From positions 124,001-188,000 of the forward strand of contig NZ_CP049057.1 of NCBI RefSeq assembly GCF_011044175.1: a stretch of 64,000 bases of DNA, in the 5' to 3' direction. A program made the translations under genes and the position numbers. Position 1 is the stretch's first letter. Each line of letters starts with the position of its first letter. The notes beneath the pieces are model-generated. The model did no database searches. It saw only the letters and a list, made by a program, of their open reading frames with translations, and was not told the DNA's origin. The DNA comes from Rasiella rasia (GTDB taxonomy: Bacteria > Bacteroidota > Bacteroidia > Flavobacteriales > Flavobacteriaceae). This document shows positions 17,731-25,771 of this stretch, one piece after another.

Positions 17731-19905
17731 ATGAAAATTTCAATCTTGTCATCAAAATTCTATTTCGTACTATCGCTATGCTTGCTGCTTCCATTGTTAG
17801 CGTTTGCGCAAAGTGAAGTTTCAGGCACCGTAACTCAGAAAAATGGTGCACCCATTTTTGGAGCCAATGTGTATTTAGAAGGTACCTACGACGGGGCTTC
17901 TACAGATGAAAACGGTACCTTCTCTTTTACTACTTCGGAAACTGGAATACAAACGCTGGTTATTTCGTACGTAACCTACGAGCCCTTTATGATGGCGGCA
18001 GATGTAACGCAGTTAAAAGGCTTAAAACTTACCCTTCGCGAAGATGTTAACTCGCTAGACACCGTTGTAATAAGCGCAGGGAGCCTTGAGGCTAGCGACA
18101 ATAGTAAAGTATCTGTTTTAAAACCACTCGATGTAGTGACCACCGCAAGCGCTTTGGGAGACTTTGTGGGTGCTTTACAAACATTGCCAGGCACCACAAC
18201 GGTTGCCGAAGATGGCCGATTGTTTGTACGTGGGGGTGACGCCAACGAGACACAAATTTTTATTGATGGTATACGTGTTTTTTCACCCTATACACCTACA
18301 ACCAATAACATCCCAACACGCGGGCGTTACAGTCCGTTTCTGTTCGATGGTATTACCTTTTCTACAGGTGGCTACTCTGCAGAGTACGGCCAGGCATTAT
18401 CGTCTGTTTTGTTACTCAACACCATAGACGAGCCAGACCAGGAAAAAACGGAAATCGGACTCATGACAGTGGGTGCTGCCTTAGGGAACACCCAGAAATG
18501 GGAAAACCGCTCGTTAAGTGTAAATGCTACCTATATTAATCTTGCACCCTACATCGCGGCCTTTCCAGACCGAAACGACTGGCAAAAACCTTATGAGGGT
18601 ATTTCGGGAGAAACTGTTTTTAGAAATAAATTTAAAAACGGCTTGTTTAAACTATACGCTGCTTTCGATACTACAAACTTTCAGCTAACTCAAGAAGATA
18701 TAAATGTGCCAGAAGGGGTGAATTTTAAATTAAAAAATAATAATTTTTATACCAACGCAAGCTATAGAGGCGACCTAAGCGATACCTGGAAGCTAGAAAC
18801 AGGTGGAAGTTTTACCTATACGCATTCTAACATCGGCGTGTTAGGCAATGATATTAGGGATAGAGAAAATTCGTTTCATCTTAAAGCTAAGTTGCGTAAA
18901 CGCTTTAGTAATAGGGTGAAATTAAACTTTGGAGCAGAACAATTTTTAACCGATTTCAACGAAGACGTAGCTAGTGAATTTTTTAGTGGAGATTACGGTT
19001 ACAACAATAACGTGAGTGCAGCTTTTGCAGAAACCGATCTGATATTTTCAAAGAAGTTTGCAATGAAACTAGGTGTGCGTGGCGAATATAGCCAGTTGTT
19101 TGAGCAGTTCACCGTTTCTCCAAGGGCTTCGGTTGCTTATAAAACCGGGAAGAACAGTCAGCTGTCTGTAGCCTACGGCGATTTCTACCAACAGCCTTTT
19201 CAGGATGTGCTAAAATTTCAGCAAAACTTAAAAGCACAACAAACACAGCATTACATTTTAAATTATCAGTACGTTGCCAATAACCGTATTTTTAGAGCAG
19301 AGGCGTATAGAAAACAGTACAGTAATCTAGTAACTTTTAATACAGAATTTGCAGGCTTTGATAGTGTGTATACCAACAATGGCGATGGGTATGCACAGGG
19401 AATTGATTTTTTCTGGAGAGATAATGAAAGCATAAAAAATGTAGATTATTGGATTAGCTATTCGTTTCTAGATACCGAACGTAAGTACAGAAATTTCCCC
19501 ACAACGGCAACGCCTTCTTTTGCCAATACGCACAACGCTTCTGTGGTGGCAAAGTACTGGGTAGACGACTGGAAGAGCCAGATAGGATTTAGTTACCAAT
19601 ACGGCAGTGGGCGCACATACACCAACCCTAATGTTGTTGGTTTTCTACAAGAAAAAACAAAAGATTTTAATAGTGTGAGTTTAAATTGGGCGTATTTACT
19701 TAGCCAGCAGAAAATTTTATACTTCTCAGTGAACAACGTCTTTGGATTTAATAACGTGAACGGCTATCAATATTCGAGTACGGCAGATTTCAACGGAAAT
19801 TTTAGCAGACGGGAATTGCGTCCAGCAGCAGACCAATTTTTCTTCGTAGGGTTTTTCTGGACCATAAGTGACGACGGAAGCGATAACCAGTTAGATAATT
19901 TGTAA
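17731..19905 (+). CDS. TonB-dependent outer-membrane receptor
   Basis: A 724-residue receptor: signal peptide (cleavage after AFAQ, about residue 27), a carboxypeptidase-regulatory-like beta-sandwich (about 28-110), a plug domain (about 115-225, with LFVRGGDANETQIFIDGIRV), and a beta-barrel ending in an aromatic residue-rich strand (FFFVGFFWTI). The final residues DDGSDNQLDNL extend past it. It is short for a SusC-like protein and has no SusD partner nearby, so it is more likely a siderophore, metal or small-ligand receptor. It is the first gene of the 2TM/LytTR block, preceded by a LytTR-like site. Confidence 0.92.
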   Translation: MKISILSSKFYFVLSLCLLLPLLAFAQSEVSGTVTQKNGAPIFGANVYLEGTYDGASTDENGTFSFTTSETGIQTLVISYVTYEPFMMAADVTQLKGLKLTLREDVNSLDTVVISAGSLEASDNSKVSVLKPLDVVTTASALGDFVGALQTLPGTTTVAEDGRLFVRGGDANETQIFIDGIRVFSPYTPTTNNIPTRGRYSPFLFDGITFSTGGYSAEYGQALSSVLLLNTIDEPDQEKTEIGLMTVGAALGNTQKWENRSLSVNATYINLAPYIAAFPDRNDWQKPYEGISGETVFRNKFKNGLFKLYAAFDTTNFQLTQEDINVPEGVNFKLKNNNFYTNASYRGDLSDTWKLETGGSFTYTHSNIGVLGNDIRDRENSFHLKAKLRKRFSNRVKLNFGAEQFLTDFNEDVASEFFSGDYGYNNNVSAAFAETDLIFSKKFAMKLGVRGEYSQLFEQFTVSPRASVAYKTGKNSQLSVAYGDFYQQPFQDVLKFQQNLKAQQTQHYILNYQYVANNRIFRAEAYRKQYSNLVTFNTEFAGFDSVYTNNGDGYAQGIDFFWRDNESIKNVDYWISYSFLDTERKYRNFPTTATPSFANTHNASVVAKYWVDDWKSQIGFSYQYGSGRTYTNPNVVGFLQEKTKDFNSVSLNWAYLLSQQKILYFSVNNVFGFNNVNGYQYSSTADFNGNFSRRELRPAADQFFFVGFFWTISDDGSDNQLDNL

Positions 19906-19917
19906 TAAGCTTTGGTT

Positions 19918-19947
19918 ACAGTTCAGTCGCCAAAAATGACAATTCGG
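19918..19947 (+). promoter_or_regulatory. LytTR-type direct repeat upstream of the DUF2141 gene
   Basis: ACAGTTCAG (19918-19926) matches the LytTR nonamer consensus completely, and ACAATTCGG (19939-19947) differs at one position; the spacer is 12 nt. The site starts 13 nt after the receptor stop codon and ends 64 nt before the DUF2141 ATG. It is followed by GGTAGTTCGGTTTTT (19946-19960), which is repeated almost exactly after the site at 22397. A weak -7-like GACATTTA sits at 19981-19988, 42 nt from the second repeat start. Confidence 0.7.
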
Positions 19948-20011
19948 TAGTTCGGTTTTTCAAAAACTAAATTTTCCGAAGACATTTACCGAAACTTTAA
20001 AATCACACCTC

Positions 20012-20425
20012 ATGAACGCACTAATAAATTATTTTGCTTTACTACTCACAGGAGTAATGTTGCAAGCACAAAACACGGTAGAAGTAACCATGACTAACTT
20101 TAGCAGCAACGAAGGCACTGTAAAAGTAGGCTTATATGACAGCCAAGGAACATGGTTAGAAAAAGAATACAAATCTGCAGATAGCACCATCGCTAATGAA
20201 ACTGCAAAAGTTACTTTTATTGATGTGCCCGATGGAGTTTATGCCGTATCTTGCTTTCACGATGAAGATGATGATGGTGTTTTTGACATGTATTTAGGAT
20301 TTATGCCTAAAGAAGATTACGGATGCAGTAATGGCGCTACTGGTATGTTTGGCCCGCCAAAATGGGAAGATGCCAAGTTTACACTGAAAAAAAACGAGAC
20401 AAAACTAGTATCAATAAAATTATAG
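20012..20425 (+). CDS. DUF2141 domain-containing secreted protein
   Basis: A 137-residue secreted protein with a signal peptide (cleavage after LQAQ, about residue 20) and a DUF2141 beta-sandwich: repeated V-x-V strands, the YAVSCFHDEDDDGVFDM segment rich in acidic residues, and the closing KWEDAKFTL strand. The DEDDDG stretch could bind calcium. Function is unknown; DUF2141 proteins frequently lie beside TonB-dependent receptors in Bacteroidota. The next gene begins 4 nt downstream. Confidence 0.88.
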   Translation: MNALINYFALLLTGVMLQAQNTVEVTMTNFSSNEGTVKVGLYDSQGTWLEKEYKSADSTIANETAKVTFIDVPDGVYAVSCFHDEDDDGVFDMYLGFMPKEDYGCSNGATGMFGPPKWEDAKFTLKKNETKLVSIKL

Positions 20426-20429
20426 AATC

Positions 20430-21056
20430 ATGAAGTACATACTTACACTTGTTATTGCTTTTGTGGCTTTAGGAGCCACTGCACAAACCAAATACGAAAC
20501 AGGAATGCGTAAGGCGTTTGAGTTATGGAAAGCAGATAAAAGCGATGAAGCTGCAAACCTCTTTGAGCGTATTGCTCAAGCAGAGACCGATAATTGGTTA
20601 CCTCCATTTTATGTGTCGCAGATTAATGTGTTTCAGAGTTTTTCTGAAAAGGATAAGGAGCAGCTAATCCCGCGATTAAAAAAAGCACAAGATTTCTTGA
20701 ACGATGCCAAGGCGATCTCTAAAAACAATCCTGAAATAATGGTGTTAGAAGCACAGTTACTCACTGCATGGGTTGTATTTGACGGCCAAAAATACGGTAT
20801 GAAATACAGCGGTAAAATCATGGAATTGTACAATAAGGCCGCTGAGATAGCACCTGAGAATCCGCGTGTTGCCTTAGGGAAAGCAGAGTGGGAGATAGGT
20901 GGTGCTAAATGGTTTGGTCAACCTACAGAACCCTACTGCAAAGATCTGAAACGTGCCGCCACGCTTTTTGCTAACTTTACACCAGAAGGAGAATTTTATC
21001 CGCAAGGCGGTGAGAGTAGAGTAGCACAGGTATTGAAAGAAAATAATTGTGAATAA
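20430..21056 (+). CDS. Exported TPR-like helical repeat protein
   Basis: A 208-residue protein with a signal peptide (cleavage after GATAQ, about residue 19) and helical repeats that read as degenerate TPRs (FELWKADKSDEAANLFERIA; YNKAAEIAPENPRVALGKAE). A PQGGESRVAQVLKENNC tail closes the protein. It is probably periplasmic. It is placed 4 nt after DUF2141 and 3 nt before the histidine kinase, so it is in the same operon and may be a sensory or scaffold component; that role is inference. Confidence 0.8.
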   Translation: MKYILTLVIAFVALGATAQTKYETGMRKAFELWKADKSDEAANLFERIAQAETDNWLPPFYVSQINVFQSFSEKDKEQLIPRLKKAQDFLNDAKAISKNNPEIMVLEAQLLTAWVVFDGQKYGMKYSGKIMELYNKAAEIAPENPRVALGKAEWEIGGAKWFGQPTEPYCKDLKRAATLFANFTPEGEFYPQGGESRVAQVLKENNCE

Positions 21057-21059
21057 TAC

Positions 21060-22391
21060 ATGGTTCATTTTATAAAAGAATTAGCAAAAGCATTTTTTGT
21101 AGGTACACTTATTTTTTTGGTGATATCTATCATCGAGTATTTTACGGGCAGCTTAAAATTTACAACAGAGAGTTTATTGAGAGATTTTGGCTATAACCAG
21201 CTGTACGCTGTGCCTTTGTATATGGCCAACATGCCATTCTTTTATTACATAATTAAGAAATATGGCACTACGCTGTTTAAGCTTAGGCCTATGGTAATTG
21301 CATACGCTGGGGCATTAGGACTCACCCTTGTTGCTTTGTTCTTTATTAACATGTTTATTTTTGTTGTGCTGAAAGGTGCTTCGATTTCAAGTTTCTTAAC
21401 CAATCAAGCACCTAACCAATATATACTGGGTCTTTCTGTATCGTTGGTGGTTACCACTATTTTTTACGGTGTTTACTATTACAAGCATAAAAAAGAAACG
21501 CAGGTAACTCAGCAAAAAATTATTGCTAAAACAGCGTCGGCCCAGTTCGATGCGCTTAAAAACCAGTTAGATCCGCATTTTTTGTTTAATAGTTTAAATG
21601 TGCTAACCAGTTTAATTGAAGAAAACCCAGAAGCCGCTACACGATTTACAACCTCACTTTCTAAAGTCTATAGATACGTACTAGAGCAGAAAAATAAAGA
21701 ACTTGTTACAGTTGCCGAAGAACTTAAATTTGCCCGGCTATATATGACGCTAATTAAGATGCGCTTTGAAGACAGCATTGTTTTTACCGCCCCAGAGCAA
21801 GTAAGCAATCCAGAGGCAAAGGTGGTACCATTATCGTTACAACTGTTGTTAGAAAATGCAGTGAAACACAACATGGTAATCTCTTCAAAAAAACTACATA
21901 TTACCATCTTTGAAAAAAATGGAAATCTTGTAATAGAAAATAACTTACAGCCTAAAAAGGTGCTTCGGGAGAGTAGCGGAGTAGGGCTTCAAAATATATA
22001 CCAACGATTTGGATTATTAACGCAGCGTCCTGTATTGGTAGAGAAAAATCAGGAAATGTTTAGGGTCTCTATACCCATGCTTACCAATATATCTACGGTT
22101 ACTAAGAGTCAAGATAGTTATATTTCAGACAAACGTTTAGAACGTGCCAAGGAGTATGTAGAGAAGTTAAAAGGGTTTTATGTTCATTTTACAATTTACC
22201 TAATCTTTATTCCTGTCTTTATTTACTTAAACTTTCAGTCTAACACTAATTTTCCCTGGGCAGCTTTTCCGATAGGAGGATGGGGCTTTGGTGTTTTAGG
22301 ACATGCATCTGAAGTTTTTAACTGGAATCCGCTATTTAATAAAGACTGGGAGGAGCGTAAAATTAGGGACTTAATGAATAAGGAAGACTAA
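21060..22391 (+). CDS. LytS-type sensor histidine kinase with C-terminal 2TM domain
   Basis: A 443-residue kinase. Four N-terminal membrane helices lie at about 12-30, 48-66, 78-103 and 121-141. The His_kinase domain follows with phospho-acceptor H173 in QLDPHFLFNSLN, then a HATPase region (LLLENAVKHN; SSGVGLQNIYQRFG). Residues from about 358 to the end form an extra 2TM domain (LERAKEYVEKLKGFYVHF through WEERKIRDLM) placed after the catalytic core. The kinase therefore has membrane segments at both ends. Its natural partner is the LytTR regulator at 25012, with the 2TM genes in between. Confidence 0.92.
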   Translation: MVHFIKELAKAFFVGTLIFLVISIIEYFTGSLKFTTESLLRDFGYNQLYAVPLYMANMPFFYYIIKKYGTTLFKLRPMVIAYAGALGLTLVALFFINMFIFVVLKGASISSFLTNQAPNQYILGLSVSLVVTTIFYGVYYYKHKKETQVTQQKIIAKTASAQFDALKNQLDPHFLFNSLNVLTSLIEENPEAATRFTTSLSKVYRYVLEQKNKELVTVAEELKFARLYMTLIKMRFEDSIVFTAPEQVSNPEAKVVPLSLQLLLENAVKHNMVISSKKLHITIFEKNGNLVIENNLQPKKVLRESSGVGLQNIYQRFGLLTQRPVLVEKNQEMFRVSIPMLTNISTVTKSQDSYISDKRLERAKEYVEKLKGFYVHFTIYLIFIPVFIYLNFQSNTNFPWAAFPIGGWGFGVLGHASEVFNWNPLFNKDWEERKIRDLMNKED

Positions 22392-22396
22392 AAAAT

Positions 22397-22426
22397 ACAA
22401 TTCAGACTGTAAAATTTACAGTTGGG
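22397..22426 (+). promoter_or_regulatory. LytTR-type direct repeat upstream of the 2TM gene array
   Basis: ACAATTCAG (22397-22405, one mismatch) and ACAGTTGGG (22418-22426, full match to the LytTR nonamer consensus) are 12 nt apart. The pair starts 5 nt after the kinase stop codon and ends 64 nt before the first 2TM ATG, the same distance as at the DUF2141 site. GGTAGTTCTGTTTTT (22425-22439) copies the element after that site with one change. A -7-like TACTTTAG is at 22460-22467. The pair also overlaps a perfect 8-bp inverted repeat, ACTGTAAA-A-TTTACAGT (22406-22422). Confidence 0.7.
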
Positions 22427-22490
22427 TAGTTCTGTTTTTATCTTGCAACCAAAGTGCGCTACTTTAGCACTATAATTTAAAAAAAAAATT

Positions 22491-22790
22491 ATGGAAACGC
22501 TAAACAACAACAGAGAATTTAGACTACAACAAGCTAAGGAAAAAGTAGAAAAGCTTAAAGGATTTTATACGCACTTCACCATCTATTTAATCTTTGTTCC
22601 CATATTCATAAGCATTAATTATTTTGGTGGGAGTAATTTTCCGTGGGCAGTATTTCCAATTATAGGATGGGGTTTCGGAGTTTTTGGACATGCCTCTGAA
22701 ACATTTGGATGGAATCCTTTTTTTGGCAAGAATTGGGAAGAACGCAAAATGAAAGAATTTATGGATTCTGATACGTCAATCAATTTATAG
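22491..22790 (+). CDS. 2TM domain protein (first of four)
   Basis: A 99-residue protein made almost entirely of one 2TM domain: an amphipathic helix (KEKVEKLKGFYTHF, about 14-30), helix 1 (about 29-45), a short loop containing NFPW, helix 2 (about 51-68, with PIIGWGFGVFGHA), and the closing NWEERKMKEFM. It is about 69% identical (56 of 81 by hand alignment) to the C-terminal 2TM domain of the kinase just upstream. The function of 2TM domains is not known. A run of A (AAAAAAAAATT) precedes the ATG. Confidence 0.9.
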   Translation: METLNNNREFRLQQAKEKVEKLKGFYTHFTIYLIFVPIFISINYFGGSNFPWAVFPIIGWGFGVFGHASETFGWNPFFGKNWEERKMKEFMDSDTSINL

Positions 22791-22835
22791 AACATCCTTA
22801 CATTGAAGAAGACTATCAACCTTAAAGAACTTACC

Positions 22836-23138
22836 ATGAACAATAATACAGAAAAACAGAACAAATACATTCGCGCTAAGGCACGAGTGGCAGAGATAAA
22901 GAAGTTTTACACAAGTTTGATATCGTACGCAATATTTATAACCCTACTGGGTGCGTTAAATTACTATGTGAACGAATGGCGCTATATGTGGTTTTTATGG
23001 GCTGCTTTTGGTTGGGGAATAGGCTTACTTTTTCAAGCAGGAAAAGCGTTTCAGTGGAGTCCTTTTATGGGTAAAAATTGGGAAGAACGTAAACTAAAAG
23101 AGTTTCTAGAAGAGGAAGAAAAACAAGATTGGAATTAA
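22836..23138 (+). CDS. 2TM domain protein (second of four)
   Basis: A 100-residue 2TM protein with the same order of elements: amphipathic helix with AEIKKFYTSL, helix 1, a WRYMWFLW loop, helix 2 with FGWGIGLLFQAG, then KNWEERKLKEFL. It is more diverged from the kinase domain: the conserved GHA triplet reads FQA here. The start is set at the ATG (MNNNTEKQNK); a TTG at 22803 is open in frame but adds residues without family similarity. It follows the first 2TM gene by 45 nt. Confidence 0.88.
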   Translation: MNNNTEKQNKYIRAKARVAEIKKFYTSLISYAIFITLLGALNYYVNEWRYMWFLWAAFGWGIGLLFQAGKAFQWSPFMGKNWEERKLKEFLEEEEKQDWN

Positions 23139-23148
23139 AGAAATTAGT

Positions 23149-23481
23149 ATGAAATCACCAGAAAACACACCCTACGAACGCGCCTTGAAAAGAGTAGAAA
23201 ACATAAAGAAATTTTATGCGCATTTACGAGCTTACCTCATTATTAATATAGCATTACTACTTATTAAAGCCAATGTGTTTGATCTTTTTAAAGGAAACGG
23301 ATTTGAAGATTTACACTTCGAGAGATGGTTAGATTTAAATGTATATGGTACCGCAATTTTATGGGGTATTGGGCTCCTAATACATGGATTGTATGCTTTT
23401 CAGTATAAATTCAAATTCTTTAAGAAATGGGAGGAGAATAAAATGAAAGAATTCATGGACAACGAAGATAAAAAATACTAA
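23149..23481 (+). CDS. 2TM domain protein (third of four)
   Basis: A 110-residue 2TM protein: RVENIKKFYAHLRAYLI opens helix 1, there is a longer inter-helix loop (about 55-75, with KGNGFEDLHFERW), then helix 2 with ILWGIGLLIHGLYAF and the closing KKWEENKMKEFMDNED. The closing motif is changed to WEENK instead of WEERK. It starts 10 nt after the second copy and is followed 5 nt later by the fourth, so the array is one transcript. Confidence 0.88.
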   Translation: MKSPENTPYERALKRVENIKKFYAHLRAYLIINIALLLIKANVFDLFKGNGFEDLHFERWLDLNVYGTAILWGIGLLIHGLYAFQYKFKFFKKWEENKMKEFMDNEDKKY

Positions 23482-23486
23482 GTAGC

Positions 23487-23813
23487 ATGATGAATACGTC
23501 AGACAAAGAAAAATTTGAGCGCGCTAAAAAGCAAGTAGCAGAAATAAAAGGATTTTATGTGCACTTAAGCATATATTTATTTGTAAATCTAATACTACTT
23601 CTTATAGCGTTTGGCCTATTTAGCGATGGATTCTTTTCTATGCATATGCCGCACTGGGGACACTTTACAACACCTTTTTTCTGGGGTATCGGACTATTCT
23701 TTCACGGTCTAAAAGTCTTTGGACATAAGATGAAATTTCTTAAAAACTGGGAAGACCGTAAAATTAAAGAGTATATAGATCGCGAAGAACGTGATTTCGA
23801 AAAATTTAATTAA
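23487..23813 (+). CDS. 2TM domain protein (fourth of four)
   Basis: A 108-residue 2TM protein: KQVAEIKGFYVHLSIYL leads into helix 1, the loop is His-rich (MHMPHWGHF, about 52-60), helix 2 holds FFWGIGLFFHGLKVFGH, and the closing motif is NWEDRKIKEYI. It is closest in layout to the third copy (long loop, IHG/FHG in helix 2). The His-rich loop is not present in the others. Its stop overlaps a possible upstream ATG of the amidohydrolase gene by one base. Confidence 0.88.
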   Translation: MMNTSDKEKFERAKKQVAEIKGFYVHLSIYLFVNLILLLIAFGLFSDGFFSMHMPHWGHFTTPFFWGIGLFFHGLKVFGHKMKFLKNWEDRKIKEYIDREERDFEKFN

Positions 23814-23830
23814 TGCTGAAATTTTCAACT

Positions 23831-24958
23831 ATGAAAACACTTTTAAAACTATTACTCTTGCTATGTGTTTCGGTGGTATCTGCACAAAAATTTGTAATCA
23901 CCAATGTAACTGTCTTCGATGGAGAAGCGGTTACCGATACTATTTCAGTTTTAGTTGAAGACGGAGTTATTACAGAAATTGCTAAAACCATTACAACAGA
24001 TGCAACGACCGTAGATGGTACTGGTAAATTTCTAATGCCCGCCCTCACAAACTGTCATGTACATGCATGGAGTAATGATGCGTTAACAGAAGCTGCACAA
24101 GCAGGGGTAACAAACGTCCTAGACATGCATGGTGTTGAAATGGCGCAAGGCATGATGAAGTCGTTAAAAGATTCTACTAACTACGCTCGCTGTTTTGTTG
24201 CCGGAGCAGCGGCTACAGCGCCTGGCGGACATGGAACTCAATACGGTTTTCCTACACCTACCTTAATCAAACCTGAAGAAGCAGAAGGCTTTATTAGTGA
24301 TCGCATAGCAGCGGGGGCAGATTACATAAAAATTATTGTTGAACCCTGGAAGGAAACCTTAAGTCATGAAACGGTAGGCGCGCTCATAGCAGCTGCACAT
24401 GCTAAAGACAAAAGAGCTGTTGTGCATATTTCTAAAGCTGAAGATGCAAAAAAAGTACTTGAAAATGGTGCTGATGGCTTGGTGCATGTATGGTGGGATA
24501 CGTTAATTTCTACAGAACAACTAAAAACATGGTCTAGAAACAAAGATTGCTTTATTATGCCAACACTCTTAACAAGTCAGCTGGTATTGCCTATGATAAG
24601 GAAATCTGCTCCAGAAGGAAAACTGTTATCTGATGAGCAATTAGAACAGCAAGTAAAGATGATCTATGACGCTGGTATCGATATTTTAGCTGGTACAGAC
24701 CCCCCGAACGCAGGTATTAATTATGGAACTGATTTATACAAAGAACTTAAATTACTCTCTAAAGCAGGAGTTCCAAACTTGGTTGTTTTAAAATCTGCAA
24801 CATCCTTACCCGCTAAATATTTTCCCTTAGGTAAAACAGGGAGCATAAAAGAGGGTTATAAAGCAGACATGCTCTTATTAAATGCCAGCCCTATTCAAGA
24901 TATTGACAATATAAGTAACATAGCTGTTGTATGGAAAGATGGAAAAAAGGTTCGTTAA
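23831..24958 (+). CDS. Exported metal-dependent amidohydrolase
   Basis: About 375 residues from the ATG at 23831, which begins a signal peptide (LLLLLCVSVVSAQ). The amidohydrolase fold shows CHVH (first metal pair), VVHIS and GLVHVWW (later metal His), and the AGTDPP aspartate strand; the C-terminal KTGSIKEGYKADMLLL motif is typical of the composite domain. Substrate is unknown; imidazolonepropionase- and prolidase-like relatives act on cyclic amides or dipeptides. An in-frame ATG at 23813 would overlap the last 2TM stop codon. It is an unexpected enzyme inside a two-component operon. Confidence 0.88.
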   Translation: MKTLLKLLLLLCVSVVSAQKFVITNVTVFDGEAVTDTISVLVEDGVITEIAKTITTDATTVDGTGKFLMPALTNCHVHAWSNDALTEAAQAGVTNVLDMHGVEMAQGMMKSLKDSTNYARCFVAGAAATAPGGHGTQYGFPTPTLIKPEEAEGFISDRIAAGADYIKIIVEPWKETLSHETVGALIAAAHAKDKRAVVHISKAEDAKKVLENGADGLVHVWWDTLISTEQLKTWSRNKDCFIMPTLLTSQLVLPMIRKSAPEGKLLSDEQLEQQVKMIYDAGIDILAGTDPPNAGINYGTDLYKELKLLSKAGVPNLVVLKSATSLPAKYFPLGKTGSIKEGYKADMLLLNASPIQDIDNISNIAVVWKDGKKVR

Positions 24959-25011
24959 TTTGAACCGTTTTGTACTTTTATAAAAACTAAAATCAACCAC
25001 TAAATTTTAAT

Positions 25012-25767
25012 ATGAACGTTCTCATTATTGAAGATGAAAAACCAGCTGCAAGACGCCTTCAGCGTATGTTGGAACGCATAGACGTAAAAGTAGCAACTTT
25101 GCTCCATAGCGTAGAAGAAGCAATTAATTGGTTTTCTAACAATACACATCCCGACCTTATTTTTTTAGACATACAACTTAGCGACGGATTGTCTTTTGAA
25201 ATTTTTGATGAGGTAGACGTAAGGAGTGCTATTATTTTTACAACTGCTTTCGATGAATATGCCTTACAAGCTTTTAAACTCAATAGCATAGATTATATCT
25301 TAAAACCCATAGATGAAGATGATCTAAAGACAGCTGTAACTAAATACCAGTCGTTACAGCCAAAGGCAGCAAACCTCCAGCTTAATTTTGAAGACATCAA
25401 AAAATTACTTGTCAACCCAGTAGAGCGAGAATACAAAAAACGGTTTACCACCAAAATAGGGCAGCATATAAAGATGATTTCGGTAGATGAAATTGAGTGT
25501 TTTTATTCTGAAAATAAAGGCACCTACGCCCACACCGTAGAAGGGAGAGATTATCTGCTAGATACAACCTTAGAACAGTTAGAAAACGAACTAGAACCCC
25601 AGACGTTTTTCAGAATTAGTAGAAAATATTACATCAATATTAATGCTATAAAAGATATAATTAGCTATACCAATAGTAGGTTGCAGCTTAAACTTAACAG
25701 CTATAAGGAACAAGAGGTTATTGTAGCAAGAGAACGAGTAAAAGACTTCAAACTTTGGCTTGAATAG
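25012..25767 (+). CDS. LytTR family response regulator
   Basis: A 251-residue response regulator: receiver domain (about 1-120) with phospho-acceptor D53 in LIFLDIQL and conserved early acidic residues (IIEDE), then a LytTR DNA-binding domain (about 145-251, with KMISVDEIECFYSENKGT and FFRISRKYYININAI). It should be phosphorylated by the LytS-type kinase at 21060. LytTR domains bind paired nonamers, and three such pairs occur upstream of genes in this same block. The gene is 53 nt after the amidohydrolase and ends the operon, convergent with the gene at 25772. Confidence 0.94.
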   Translation: MNVLIIEDEKPAARRLQRMLERIDVKVATLLHSVEEAINWFSNNTHPDLIFLDIQLSDGLSFEIFDEVDVRSAIIFTTAFDEYALQAFKLNSIDYILKPIDEDDLKTAVTKYQSLQPKAANLQLNFEDIKKLLVNPVEREYKKRFTTKIGQHIKMISVDEIECFYSENKGTYAHTVEGRDYLLDTTLEQLENELEPQTFFRISRKYYININAIKDIISYTNSRLQLKLNSYKEQEVIVARERVKDFKLWLE

Positions 25768-25771
25768 ATCA

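Noticed and set aside
22406-22422. Perfect inverted repeat ACTGTAAA-A-TTTACAGT after the kinase stop codon.
   Set aside because: It overlaps the LytTR direct repeat and is not shared with the other two sites, and it has no T run, so I treat it as a by-product of the direct repeat rather than a terminator or separate operator.
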